The notes beneath the pieces are model-generated. The model was not told where the DNA came from. It saw only the letters and a program-made list of their open reading frames with translations, and made no database searches. 64,000 bases of DNA from Chloroflexota bacterium (GTDB lineage Bacteria; Chloroflexota; Anaerolineae; Anaerolineales; VGOW01): positions 124,001 to 188,000 of the forward strand of contig JACPWC010000031.1 of NCBI GenBank assembly GCA_016197225.1, read 5' to 3'. Positions 53,286 through 64,000 of the stretch are shown piece after piece. The translations under genes were made by a program, and so were the position numbers. Positions within the stretch are counted from its first letter, which is position 1. Each line of letters starts with the position of its first letter.

Positions 53286-55271
53286 TTAATGAGCCTGAGC
53301 CGGCGTGTTGAGGGGCAACAAAATCGTGAACGTCGTGCCCTTGCCCGGCGTGCTGGCAACATCAATGCGGCCCCCGTGACGCGAGATAATGCCATAACTC
53401 ACCGACAGACCCAGTCCGGTGCCCTCGCCCGCCGGTTTGGTGGTGAAGAACGGGTCGAAGATGCGGATGAGGTTCTTTTGCGGAATGCCCACGCCAGTGT
53501 CCTGCACGGCAATCGCCGCCGCATCCTTGGCCGGACTCAAGTTGACGCGCAGGTGGCCGCCTTTGGGCATGGCCTGAATGGCGTTTTGAATGAGGTTGAT
53601 GAGCACCTGCTCGATCTGGGTCGCATCATAATTCATCAGCACCGGTTGAGGCGGAATGTCTTTGACGACGGTGACGCCGCCTTTGCGGGCCAGGTAATCA
53701 GTGAGGCGCAGGGCGGTGGTGATGGTGGCCCCGATGTCCTGCAATTTCATCTCCGGCGTGGACTGCCGGGCAAACTTCAAGAGGTCGGAAATAATCGTGC
53801 TGGCCCGCCAGGCATTGTCGCGAATGGTGGACAGGTGCTGGCGGGTTTCCTTGTCCAGCTTCGGGTCGTCGCGCAATTCGTCGGCCATGCCGATGACGAC
53901 CGCCAGCGGGTTCTTCACGTCGTGAACAATGCCGGCTGTCAGTTGGCCGATGGCGGCCAGCTTCTCCGACTGCACCAGTTGTTGTTGGGCCGCTTGCAGT
54001 TTGGCATTGGCCTGAGCCAGCGCTTTATTTCGGTGCACGGTTTCGGCGTAGAGCCGCGCCGCCTCAGCCGTGCGCTCGCGCAATTTCAACGTCATCACGT
54101 CGAAGGCCGTCGCCAGTTCGCCAATCTCGTCAGACTGTTGCAAGCCCACATTCTGTTGCAAATCGCCGGCGGCCACGGCCTGCGAGACGGCGCGCAAGCG
54201 CATGATGGGCCGGACGATGGTCTGGGCCAATAAATAGCCGACGACAATGACCCCCACCGTGCCCAGGGCAAAGAGCACGCTCAACCAGTTGCGGCTGGTG
54301 GCTTCAGTGGAAACAACGTAATTGCTCGGCAGGAGAATCTCCAGCACGCCGATCGGTTGCCGGCGGATAATGAGCGGCGCGTAAACAGCTTGAAAGTCGC
54401 GGTTGAAGACGTTCACTTCACGAAGTTGAGAGGGCTGATCGGGTGTCAGCTTGGCGGCCTGCTCGGGCGCAAGTTCAACGGGGCTAAAACCGCCGGGAGG
54501 GTCGGCCAGGGTAGCGGCCACCACCTTCCCCGACGAGTCCAGCACCACCACGTCGGCCAGCGAGAGGGCTTTTAGTTCGGCCAACAATGTTTCGAGGCGG
54601 GTGCCCACCAGAACCGCGCCGACGATCTGCCCACCTGAGTCGCGAACCGGGGCGCTGGTGAACAAATAGGGGCCGTGCGTGGTTTGCAACAGCTCGATGA
54701 ATTTATCACCCACTTCATCGGTCTGGCCGCCGAGGGCGCGAGCCACAAGAGCGTATTGCGAAAAGTTTCCGCCGCGCGAACTGACGTACTGGCCGCTGTT
54801 CGGGTCTTGGGCCAGAGTCAGAATCTCTTCGCCATCCGAGTCAACGACGGTGAGGGCTTCGATGTTGTTGTTGAGCACTAGCGGCCAGAGCAAGTCCTGC
54901 ACGGCAGGCGCATCCTGGTTGAGAATGGCTTCGGCCACGCCGTTGGTGAATACCATAAGGCGCAGGTTCGCCAGGTGCACACTCTCGCGCTGGACGATAC
55001 CGTCTGCGGCTACGCGACTGGCTTCGGCAAGCTGGTTGATGAATCGCTCGCGCACCGAGGAGGTGACGAGCCGGGTGATGATATAAGTGCCGACCATGGC
55101 GATGATCATCGTCAGCACCACATAAGGCACGATAAGCTTGGTTTGCAGACGAGCAAAAGTCGGCAAGCGCCAGAGACGCTCTTCTTCCTGGGTTTGGGCC
55201 GGCGCTTCTTCCAGTTGCTCTTCTATTTCAGCGCCACGCAGGCGCTGTACCACATCATCAATAAAGCTCAT
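53286..55271 (-). CDS. membrane sensor histidine kinase (double-Cache-like, HAMP)
   Basis: 661 aa. Cytoplasmic N-terminus, helix about 46-68, extracytoplasmic sensor (about 75-328; YLFTSAPVRDSGGQIVGAVL, VVVLDSSGKVVAATLAD are Cache-like), helix 330-352, HAMP (about 350-403; PIMRLRAVSQAVAAGDL), coiled coil, HisKA with His450 (TAGIVHDVKNPLAVV), and HATPase_c with NLIQNA (Asn559, Asn563), DTGVGIP, FFTTKPAGEGTGLGLS. A complete kinase. Partner of the receiver-PAS protein encoded just downstream. An upstream CATAAT could be a -10; no RBS. Confidence 0.92.
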   Translation of the reverse strand: MSFIDDVVQRLRGAEIEEQLEEAPAQTQEEERLWRLPTFARLQTKLIVPYVVLTMIIAMVGTYIITRLVTSSVRERFINQLAEASRVAADGIVQRESVHLANLRLMVFTNGVAEAILNQDAPAVQDLLWPLVLNNNIEALTVVDSDGEEILTLAQDPNSGQYVSSRGGNFSQYALVARALGGQTDEVGDKFIELLQTTHGPYLFTSAPVRDSGGQIVGAVLVGTRLETLLAELKALSLADVVVLDSSGKVVAATLADPPGGFSPVELAPEQAAKLTPDQPSQLREVNVFNRDFQAVYAPLIIRRQPIGVLEILLPSNYVVSTEATSRNWLSVLFALGTVGVIVVGYLLAQTIVRPIMRLRAVSQAVAAGDLQQNVGLQQSDEIGELATAFDVMTLKLRERTAEAARLYAETVHRNKALAQANAKLQAAQQQLVQSEKLAAIGQLTAGIVHDVKNPLAVVIGMADELRDDPKLDKETRQHLSTIRDNAWRASTIISDLLKFARQSTPEMKLQDIGATITTALRLTDYLARKGGVTVVKDIPPQPVLMNYDATQIEQVLINLIQNAIQAMPKGGHLRVNLSPAKDAAAIAVQDTGVGIPQKNLIRIFDPFFTTKPAGEGTGLGLSVSYGIISRHGGRIDVASTPGKGTTFTILLPLNTPAQAH

Positions 55272-55569
55272 CGCGAGTCCAGTGTTTTGCAGATGCTGGG
55301 TGCTATTATGACATAAATTCCCGCATTAAACGGCTTGCCAAAGTACCCGAATGCCTGGGTGCAGGCGGCAATCAGAGACAAAAAGAGTACAATAAGTTTA
55401 ACCGTCAATGGGTATCGTTTAGTTATTGTAAGGTTACAAATCTCTGGAAATTTGACACGTTTCTGCCGTGCCTAAACCGGCAAATTGACCACAAAGTTCA
55501 GCCGGAATAGGCCGTCATAGTGTTTGCCGGGACAGCACACAACCAAACTAACCCGGAAGGAGAACGATC
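55272..55569. other. A+T-richer divergent promoter region
   Basis: 298 bp between the sensor kinase (leftward) and AHSA1 gene (rightward), clearly richer in A+T than the surroundings (GTTTAGTTATTGTAAGGTTAC near 55415). No ORF and no strong inverted repeat. It probably holds both promoters; exact boxes cannot be assigned. Confidence 0.45.
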
Positions 55570-55968
55570 ATGCCCAAAAATATAGCCAGGAAGATCGAAA
55601 TAGCGGTCCCGATTGAGCAAGTGTGGGCGGCCCTCACCGACCCGGCGGTCATCGGCGGCTGGATGGGTAGCAAAGGGTTGAAGGTGACGCTGAGGCGAGG
55701 CGGGCGCTACGCTCTCTTTGGCGGCGAGACGACCGGCAAGTTCACCGAGATCAAAAAGCCGGCCCGGCTCGAATATACCTGGCGGCAATCGAGTTGGAAG
55801 AAGGAATGGGCCGACTCGGTAGTGCGCTGGGAGTTGAAAGCAAAAAACGGCGGAACCGTGATCAAATTAACGCATAGCCAGTTCCCCAACAAAGAGGAAC
55901 GCGACGGCCATGACGAAGGCTGGGACGTGTACTTTCTAAAGCCGATGAAGGAGTGGTTGGAGTCGTAG
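55570..55968 (+). CDS. AHSA1/SRPBCC-domain protein
   Basis: 132 aa; GGAAGGAGAACGATC gives a strong RBS. Bet v1-like/SRPBCC fold: RKIEIAVPIEQVWAALTDPA, VIGGWMGSKGLKVTLRRGGR, PARLEYTWRQSSWKKEWADS. Family members bind hydrophobic ligands or (as Aha1) activate Hsp90; bacterial ones are often co-regulated with ECF sigma factors. The convergent gene 56028-56330 and the SnoaL-ECF sigma lie next to it. Function unassigned. Confidence 0.88.
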   Translation: MPKNIARKIEIAVPIEQVWAALTDPAVIGGWMGSKGLKVTLRRGGRYALFGGETTGKFTEIKKPARLEYTWRQSSWKKEWADSVVRWELKAKNGGTVIKLTHSQFPNKEERDGHDEGWDVYFLKPMKEWLES

Positions 55969-56027
55969 CAGGCAAACGAACGCAGACGCTTGCGCGGGCG
56001 GCAAGCGTCTGCATCCAATTTCAACGG

Positions 56028-56330
56028 TTAGAATGCGCTCCAGCCCGATTCGGCCCAGACAGATATGTCTGGCATGCCCTCGAACAACTTTCCGAACTCG
56101 GCGGCGACGTTCGGGTCGTTCATGAACTTCTGCATGCCCTCAATGTTGTCCCAGGTGTCTACTGCCAAAAACTCCTGAGGGTTCTGGGGGTTGAGATAGG
56201 GCTGGTGCCCGACATCGCCGAGCGGCCTGCCGATCACCGACAACTTGGCGACAGCCGCATCGTGCCCAGCCTGCGCCTTTTTAGGATCCGTATCCTTCAA
56301 CTTTCCGCGAACAACGACAATGAACTTCAT
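56028..56330 (-). CDS. small dimeric alpha/beta-barrel (YCII/EthD-like) protein
   Basis: 100 aa; CAGGAGATTGCC as RBS. MKFIVVVRGKLKDTDPKKAQ, EFLAVDTWDNIEGMQKFMND and a Trp/Phe-rich end suggest the ferredoxin-like dimeric alpha/beta barrel of ABM/YCII/EthD proteins (small oxygenases or ligand binders). Its promoter (56361-56392) is of the ECF type shared with the divergent sigma gene, so it is a likely target of that sigma. Enzymatic role unknown. Confidence 0.8.
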   Translation of the reverse strand: MKFIVVVRGKLKDTDPKKAQAGHDAAVAKLSVIGRPLGDVGHQPYLNPQNPQEFLAVDTWDNIEGMQKFMNDPNVAAEFGKLFEGMPDISVWAESGWSAF

Positions 56331-56360
56331 GGCAATCTCCTGAGTGTGTAAGATTTGATT

Positions 56361-56392
56361 GATAAGACGGGTGAGCGATTGAAAACTGTGCG
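56361..56392 (-). promoter_or_regulatory. ECF-type promoter of the 56028-56330 gene
   Basis: -35 CGCACAGTTTT (56392-56382), 12-nt spacer, -10 CGTCTTATC (56369-56361), 31 bp before the start codon. The -35 is part of a 14-bp inverted repeat shared with the divergent promoter. Confidence 0.7.
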
Positions 56393-56413
56393 GTGAAGTT
56401 GAGCGGCGACCAC

Positions 56414-56443
56414 CGCACAGTTTTGGCGGTCGCCATCGTCATA
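56414..56443 (+). promoter_or_regulatory. ECF-type promoter of the SnoaL-ECF sigma gene
   Basis: -35 CGCACAGTTTT (56414-56424), 12-nt spacer, -10 CGTCATA (56437-56443). Identical spacing to the promoters at 56361-56392 and 57830-57861. Suggests autoregulation. Confidence 0.7.
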
Positions 56444-56478
56444 CAAACATTGATCGAAGAGGGGCAATAGCCAACCGA

Positions 56479-57528
56479 ATGCCGAAAGAGACAACCATCG
56501 CTTACACGCTCGACCCGGCGCTGGCCGGCCACCTCGCCGCCGCGCGGGCAGGCGACCACAACGAATTCAGCGTACTGGCCGAGCCTTACCGCCGCGAACT
56601 GCAAGTTCATTGCTATCGCATCCTCGGCTCACTGCACGACGCCGAAGATTTGGTGCAGGAGACGATGTTGCGCGCCTGGCGGCGGCTCGACACATTCGAG
56701 GGCCGGGCCTCGTTACGGGCCTGGCTATACAAAATTGCCACCAACGCCTGCCTCGACGCCCTCGACAAACGGCCTCGACGCGCCCTGCCTCCAGCCACGC
56801 ACCCTCCTGCCGATCCTCGTCGGCCTCTTGCGCCGCCCGTGGCCGAGCCGCTGTGGCTGGAGCCTTTGCCCGACGATCTGCTGGCCGGGGCCGAGGAGAA
56901 TCCCGAAGCCCGTTACACGACACGCGAAAGCATCACCCTGGCGTTCCTGGCGGCGTTGCAAACGCTCCCGCCTCGCCAGCGGGCGGCAGTGATTTTGTGC
57001 GACGTGCTTGACTGGAAAGCGAGTGAAGCCGCCGAGTGTTTGGGCGCGACACCCTCGGCGGTGAATAGCGCCCTGCACCGGGCGCGCGAGACGCTGGCCA
57101 AAAAATATCATCGGCGTGAGACAATGAAGCTTGCTCACGCCGATGAGCGCACCCGCGCCCTGCTCGACCGTTTCATGCGCGCCTGGGAGACCGCCGACGT
57201 GAACACGTTGGTCAGCCTGCTCAAAGACGAGGCCACGCTGGCCATGCCGCCCACACCTTCATGGTATCGCGGGCCTGAGGAAATTCGCGCTTTTCTGCTG
57301 GCGGTCCCGCTGGCCGGCGACGCGCAAGATCGGTGGCGGTTGATCCTCACCCAGGCCAACGGCGGACCAGCGTTTGCGTTTTATCAGCGGGACGACTCAA
57401 CGGCGAACGGTCTCTATCGAAGCGCCGGGGTCATGACGATCACCCTGGACGAGGGCGCGATCTTCGAGATGACGCTCTTCACGAATCCCGAACTTGTGTT
57501 GAAGTTCGGATTGCCGCCTGTGATGTAG
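56479..57528 (+). CDS. ECF sigma factor with C-terminal SnoaL-like domain (SigG-like)
   Basis: 349 aa. Region 2: YRRELQVHCYRILGSLHDAE, DLVQETMLRAWRRLDTF, LRAWLYKIATNACLDAL. Region 4: LPPRQRAAVILCDVLDWKAS and EAAECLGATPSAVNSALHRA. The C-terminal 125 residues (ALLDRFMRAWETADVNTLVS, MPPTPSWYRGPEEIRAFLLA) are a SnoaL/NTF2-like domain, as in SigG/SigJ and ECF41/56-type sigmas, where the domain tunes sigma activity and no separate anti-sigma is needed. None is encoded nearby. Promoter of the same type as two neighbours, so it probably transcribes itself and them. Confidence 0.92.
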   Translation: MPKETTIAYTLDPALAGHLAAARAGDHNEFSVLAEPYRRELQVHCYRILGSLHDAEDLVQETMLRAWRRLDTFEGRASLRAWLYKIATNACLDALDKRPRRALPPATHPPADPRRPLAPPVAEPLWLEPLPDDLLAGAEENPEARYTTRESITLAFLAALQTLPPRQRAAVILCDVLDWKASEAAECLGATPSAVNSALHRARETLAKKYHRRETMKLAHADERTRALLDRFMRAWETADVNTLVSLLKDEATLAMPPTPSWYRGPEEIRAFLLAVPLAGDAQDRWRLILTQANGGPAFAFYQRDDSTANGLYRSAGVMTITLDEGAIFEMTLFTNPELVLKFGLPPVM

Positions 57529-57544
57529 AGACGTTTTAGCTTCT

Positions 57545-57796
57545 CTACTTGTTGGCGCTAATCGCTTTGGCCTCGGTGAAGCCGTCGTAGGCGAAGAAGC
57601 AGTTCATGAGGAAGACCGCGCCAAACATGATGGGATACAAGGCCGGGGCCGCTGTCTGCAAATTAAGCTCCACGTAAGTCAGCGCCAGCGCGCCCAGGGT
57701 GAGGGCGATGCCCAGCGCCCGCCGCCGCCCGTTGTACAGCGTGCCTGCGCCCATCAAAAAGAAATTTAGAATACCGGCGATCCAGGGGTTTTTCAT
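57545..57796 (-). CDS. small three-helix membrane protein, predicted ECF target
   Basis: 83 aa from ATG 57796 (AAGGAGCTTTGAC as RBS). MKNPWIAGILNFFLMGAGTL then YNGRRRALGIALTLGALALT, a TM2-like pattern, and a last helix (YPIMFGAVFLMNCFFAYDGF). Function unknown. Convergent with the sigma gene but with its own promoter (57830-57861) of the sigma's type. Confidence 0.8.
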   Translation of the reverse strand: MKNPWIAGILNFFLMGAGTLYNGRRRALGIALTLGALALTYVELNLQTAAPALYPIMFGAVFLMNCFFAYDGFTEAKAISANK

Positions 57797-57829
57797 GTCA
57801 AAGCTCCTTGAGTGAAATGAGGTTTGACA

Positions 57830-57861
57830 GATAAGACGGCAGTGGGGTTGAAAACTGTGCG
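57830..57861 (-). promoter_or_regulatory. ECF-type promoter of the 57545-57796 gene
   Basis: -35 CGCACAGTTTT (57861-57851), 12-nt spacer, -10 CGTCTTATC (57838-57830); both boxes are identical to the promoter at 56361-56392 while the spacers differ. Confidence 0.7.
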
Positions 57862-57878
57862 CTTGAGGCCAGGCAAAT

Positions 57879-59843
57879 TTATTCTGCCAGCCACACAAAC
57901 TGGTACGGCTTCAGAGTCAAGCCCTGAGTTGGAGAGACGGCTTCCCCGGCAACCAAATCGGTGGAAGTTTTTTCAAGCCCAAGTCGTCGCGCCTGATCAG
58001 CATTCAAGTATTGCTCGTGTTCGCTGAAATTCGCCAGCGCCGTAATTCGGCCCCGACCGCCGGAGCGCGAATAGCCGAACACATGATCGTTGCCCGTGTC
58101 CAGCACCTTCATCCCGCCGCCGGCAAATGCCTCGTGCTTCTGCCGCAACTCGATAAGCCGCCGCAAGCCCATATAGACCTTGCCTTCAACCGTTTGCGGA
58201 TCATTCCGGCGGGCGATGTTTTGCCAGTTGGCGCGCGGGCGGTGAACCCAGCGGCTATCGTCGGCTTTGGCCGGGTCGTCGCGATAGCTGTAATCATTCA
58301 ACTGGCCGACCTCGTCGCCAAGATAAATGAGGGGAATGCCGCCGAGGCTGAGGATGACGCTGTGGAGGAGCAGGATGCGGCAGACGGCCTGATCCAACGG
58401 TTCAGCCGCCTCTGATTGAAGGGCGGCCTCCAGCCCGGCCAGCGAGGCGCACGTGCCAGAGATTCGCATGTCACCGGTTTTGGGATTCTCCTGAAACGGC
58501 AGGCCGCGAGCAAAACTGCCCGGAAAGCGACCGGTGAAAAACGAATTGAGAAACTGGCGGTGGTCGTAGCCTTTGACTCCAAGCTGGGCGGCGTCTTCGT
58601 CGGAGAACGTCCAGCCAATATCGTCGTGGACGCGCACGTAGTTGACCCAGGCGCAGTCGGGGTGAATGGCGAAACGCTCGCGCATGGCTTGAGAGAGCAG
58701 TCGCACTTTGCGCGTGGCCAGCGAGTTCCACAGCAGAGCCATTAGCAACGGGTTGTACGAAAGCTGGCATTCGTCGGGGCGGATGTATTTTGCCACCTCA
58801 TCAGGATGAACGATGGCCTCGGATTTGAAGAGCATGGCCGGGGCGGCAATGCGCGCCAGGGTGTTGAAGGCCTGAATGAGCAAATGGGCTTCGGGCAGAT
58901 TCTCACAACTCGTTCCCAATCGTTTCCATATAAAAGCCACTGCATCCAGCCTCAACACTTCCACGCCAACGTTGGCGATGAACAACATCTCTTCGGCCAT
59001 GGCCGTGAAGAGGGCCGGATTGGCGTAGTTCAAGTCCCACTGGAAGGTGTGGAAGGTTGTCCAGACCCAACCCCCAGCCCCCACCCCCGGCCCCTCCCCC
59101 GCAAGGCGGGGGAGGGGGGAGAAAGCGCCGGGGTGTTCGTCCGGGAAGATTTCGCGCAGGTGGGTTTCGTAGGCGTCGGGTTGTCGGCGGTCGGGGAAGA
59201 TGAGGTAGTAATTTTGATGTTCGGCATCGCCGGCGCGAAGCGCCCATTCGTGTTCGTCAGAGGTGTGGTTGAAGATGAAGTCGAGGGCCAGGCTGATGCC
59301 GTCCTGCCGAAGTTCTGCCGCGAGTTGACGCAGTTGAGTCATGTCGCCCAGAATCGGGTTGACCTCACGATAACTGCTCACCGCATAGCCGCCATCGTTG
59401 TTGCCTTCGGGGCAACGGAAGAGCGGCATGAGGTGAAGATAGGTCAGGCCGAGTTCTTTGAAGTAGGGAATCTTTTGGCGAACGCCGTCGAGATTTCCGG
59501 CGAACAAATCTACGTAGCACACGCCGCCCAGCATCCGGTTGGACTGGAACCAGCGCGGATCGTTTTCGCGAGCGGCATCCAGAGCTTTGAGTTCGGCGGG
59601 GCGAGCCAGCCACATTTTGGCAACAGTCGCTAGAATGGTTTCGAGGTGATAGAAGAAGTCGTAGTGGTGGCCGTAAAGCTGGTAGAGGAAATTGAAGAGC
59701 GGGGCAAAGTTGGCTTCGAGGCGGCGGGTGAAGGCCGCCCAACTATCAGAGTCGGTTTCACCGGAGAATTGTCGAGCGAGGCGCGGGAGCAGGCGGGCCA
59801 GTGAGCGTCGGCTTTCGTGGGCAATCCAGTCAGAGTCAAGCAT
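57879..59843 (-). CDS. GH13 amylosucrase-like enzyme
   Basis: 654 aa. Full amylosucrase layout (helical N-terminus, TIM barrel, C-terminal beta domain): [20 protein letters not shown], nucleophile Asp300 in [14 protein letters not shown], acid/base Glu342 in [10 protein letters not shown], Asp407 in VHDDIGW, matching positions of amylosucrase catalysis. Such enzymes make alpha-1,4-glucan from sucrose or isomerise/hydrolyse sucrose. In the loop before [15 protein letters not shown] the usual residues are replaced by [15 protein letters not shown], encoded by an inserted palindromic repeat; activity may be altered. It lies 6 bp after the damaged ROK gene in the sugar operon. Confidence 0.9.
   Translation of the reverse strand: MLDSDWIAHESRRSLARLLPRLARQFSGETDSDSWAAFTRRLEANFAPLFNFLYQLYGHHYDFFYHLETILATVAKMWLARPAELKALDAARENDPRWFQSNRMLGGVCYVDLFAGNLDGVRQKIPYFKELGLTYLHLMPLFRCPEGNNDGGYAVSSYREVNPILGDMTQLRQLAAELRQDGISLALDFIFNHTSDEHEWALRAGDAEHQNYYLIFPDRRQPDAYETHLREIFPDEHPGAFSPLPRLAGEGPGVGAGGWVWTTFHTFQWDLNYANPALFTAMAEEMLFIANVGVEVLRLDAVAFIWKRLGTSCENLPEAHLLIQAFNTLARIAAPAMLFKSEAIVHPDEVAKYIRPDECQLSYNPLLMALLWNSLATRKVRLLSQAMRERFAIHPDCAWVNYVRVHDDIGWTFSDEDAAQLGVKGYDHRQFLNSFFTGRFPGSFARGLPFQENPKTGDMRISGTCASLAGLEAALQSEAAEPLDQAVCRILLLHSVILSLGGIPLIYLGDEVGQLNDYSYRDDPAKADDSRWVHRPRANWQNIARRNDPQTVEGKVYMGLRRLIELRQKHEAFAGGGMKVLDTGNDHVFGYSRSGGRGRITALANFSEHEQYLNADQARRLGLEKTSTDLVAGEAVSPTQGLTLKPYQFVWLAE
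59091..59117. repeat. in-frame palindrome inside the amylosucrase-like gene
   Basis: Perfect 12-bp arms CCCCTCCCCCGC / GCGGGGGAGGGG with 3-nt loop, flanked by a CCCCCAGCCCCCACCCCCGG tract (about 59070-59090). Keeps the reading frame open and encodes PLPRLAGEG. Confidence 0.75.
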
Positions 59844-59849
59844 AAACGG

Positions 59850-60615
59850 TCAGAGGGCGGACTCGGCCAGGGCGAGCGCGCCCAACATTCCGGCTTGCCC
59901 GCCCAGGCCGGGCGGCGCGATGTACTCGTCAATGTGTTCCAGAATATGCGGCGACTGGACGTAGCCGTTGAGGAGCGTTTTGACTTCGGCGCGAATGAGC
60001 GGGAAGAGTTGGGCCTGATCCATGACGCCGCCGCCGAGGATGATGCGCTGATGGCCGGGCCGTTGGCCAGTCCTTCGAGACAATCGTTGTGAAACGGACA
60101 ACTGCCAGGAAAAGGGTCGGCGGCCAAATCATGAGGCAGGCGAACGTGGCCCATTTCGGGATGGAGGAGGCCGTGAGCGAGTTTGCCGTTGAGCAATGCG
60201 CCGCCGCCAATGCCAGTGCCGACGGTGAGATAGATGAACGTGTTCAACCCCCGGGCCGCGCCCCAGCGCCACTCGCCGAGCGCCGCGCCGTTCACGTCAG
60301 TGTCGAAGCCGACGGGCACGTTGAAGGCGCGGTGGATCGGGCCGACGAGGTCGGTGTTTGCCCAACCGGGTTTGGGCGTGGAGGTAATGTAACCGAAGGT
60401 TGGCGAGGCCGGGTCGGGGTCGAGTGGGCCAAAGGCGGCCACGCCAATGGCGGCCAGACCGTCGAATTGTTTGAAGAAGTCGAGACAGCGTTGAATGGTT
60501 TCAGTTGGGCTGGTGGTGGGAAAACGAGTCTGGGCTTGAATGTCGCCGGGGCCGCCGCCGACCACGCACACAAATTTTGTTCCCCCGGCTTCAATGCCGC
60601 CATACAATTTTTTCA

Positions 60616-60616
<1 letters not shown>
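59850..60616 (-). pseudogene. ROK-family sugar kinase (fructokinase/glucokinase-like) with internal deletion
   Basis: From ATG 60616 the frame reads a normal ROK N-terminal half: [38 protein letters not shown] with the catalytic Asp, [17 protein letters not shown] and the zinc site [18 protein letters not shown]. Right after this (near 60053) homology jumps frame to [20 protein letters not shown], ending at 59850. About 40 codons between (normally the helical stretch before '[11 protein letters not shown]') are missing, so this is a deletion plus frameshift. The start overlaps the GH1 stop (TAATG). Without repair the product is inactive; an assembly error must be excluded. Confidence 0.8.
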
Positions 60617-63064
<2,448 letters not shown>

Positions 63065-63065
<1 letters not shown>

Positions 63066-64000
63066 TAGAAGACCTCCCGTTGGGCGAACTGGCGCAGGTT
63101 GTAGGCCATCACCGGGACGACGGCAATGAAGAGGATAATGGCAATGGCCGAGCCATAGCCATTGTTGTTATAGGTGAAGTATTGCCGGTAGAACTCGGTG
63201 GCAATGACGCTGGTTCCGTACTGGCCGCCGGTCATCACAATCACCACGTCGAATATCTTCAAGGTGAAGATGATAATGGTGGTGGAGACGGTGATGATGG
63301 TTCCCATGATTTGCGGGATCATGATCTGGAAGAAGACTTGCAGTTCGGTGGCACCGTCCACGCGGGCGGCTTCCAAAATTTCGCTGGAGATGCCTTTGAT
63401 GGCGGCGGAGAAGAGCACCATGGCATAACCGGTCTGTAGCCAGACGACAATGAGGACAAGAAAGAAATTATTCCAGGGCTGAAAGAACGCCGTCCAGGCC
63501 TGTGGCGCCCCACCGATTGGAACCCAGAGGAAGTTAAGCAGACCGATCTGGGGCGCGTCGGCTGGTTTGACGGCGTAAACGAAATTCCAGATCACGCCCG
63601 CGCCGACGAAGGAAATCGCCATCGGCATAAAGATCAACGCTTTAGCCAGAGTCTCAAACCGGCTCCGGTCGGCCAGCACGGCGATCAGCAGGCCAAGCGA
63701 GACGGTGGGGATTGTGCCGAAGAGTATCCACAGCAAATTATTGCGAAAAACGACGAGCATGCTCGAGTCGGTGAATACGCCCAGATAGTTTTGAATGTCA
63801 ATGAAGGTGACGCTGTTAGCGTCGTATAGACTGAGGATAAAGGTGCGAATCGTCGGCAGGGCCAAAGCCCAGACAAGTATCAACATTGCCGGGCCGACGA
63901 AGATGAGGGGTTGCAGACGTTGCATCCAGGCATTGGGCAGTTGCTCGACAAAAAAGTTGGCGGTGGTGAAAAGCAGGGCCATGCCGCCCACGCCCCAGAC
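63065..64000 (-). CDS. carbohydrate ABC transporter permease (MalF-like), partial
   Basis: At least 311 codons; the frame is open to the window edge (a GTG at 63991 is probably internal). Helical core with PLIFVGPAMLILVWALALPT, the EAA loop region ISSEILEAARVDGATELQVF and MIPQIMGTIITVSTTI, and the end LRQFAQREVF. First visible gene of the operon with the MalG-like permease, GH1, ROK and GH13 genes; a sugar-binding protein is expected upstream. Confidence 0.88.

Noticed and set aside
50898-53311. Long plus-strand ORFs (Val/Gly-rich and Arg/Gly-rich)
   Set aside because: Complement of the TPT-rich linker of 49259-51820 and of the response regulator; low-complexity shadows.

Overview
The window (about 60% G+C by eye, densely coded) reads like a chromosomal segment of an uncultured Chloroflexota bacterium, probably Anaerolineae-like. 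This is an inference from gene content, not a search: a GH63 glucosidase beside a GH133 debranching enzyme, Pro/Thr-rich 'TPT' lipoprotein linkers, a giant zinc-ribbon polytopic membrane protein, caspase/FGE fusions, many AAA/LuxR and ECF regulators, and spacers filled with short palindromic repeats. No rRNA, tRNA, CRISPR array, prophage or autonomous transposase was seen.

Layout. 1-6.2 kb (+): 3' part of a GH63 glucosidase, a debranching enzyme, an unknown 219-aa protein and an S9 peptidase. 6.3-8.8 kb (+): a MITE-like element, then a small EACC1-like protein next to a caspase-HEAT-FGE protein (candidate conflict/cell-death module). 9.2-14.2 kb: a membrane-anchored methyltransferase, a YgaP-like protein, an ECF sigma/anti-sigma pair, citrate synthase and a membrane class III adenylate cyclase. 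14.3-34.5 kb (all -): an accessory envelope island of membrane proteins, a 1966-aa membrane protein, secreted lipoproteins, a seven-repeat propeller protein, a LysM-HExxH protein and a membrane GAF-HTH regulator. Five genes and one pseudogene here carry the same upstream array of three TGACA boxes. 34.6-40.9 kb (-): a radical SAM protein of the Tes/membrane-spanning-lipid type, three tandem HEAT-membrane paralogs, Lgt and a related membrane protein. 40.3-43.7 kb (-): PhoU-like/PiT phosphate transport, PsuG and an esterase. 43.8-49.2 kb (+): a frameshifted AAA-TPR-LuxR regulator, three tandem SnoaL-like proteins and a nitrilase. 49.3-55.3 kb (-): a TPT-rich beta-helix surface protein and a sensor kinase/response regulator pair. 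55.6-57.8 kb: an AHSA1 protein and an ECF sigma factor with a SnoaL tail that appears to control three promoters of identical architecture. 57.9-64 kb (-): a sugar cluster with two ABC permeases, GH1 beta-glucosidase, a deletion-damaged ROK kinase and a GH13 amylosucrase-like enzyme.

How it fits together. Both ends serve carbohydrate uptake and alpha/beta-glucan metabolism. The middle is an envelope island where one membrane domain (GF-x-GW...N, then three or four helices) is reused behind different N-termini, and where duplication, internal deletion and decay are visible. Palindromic repeats shape the segment: some lie in spacers, several supply the last codons and stop of a gene, and several are inserted in frame inside genes.
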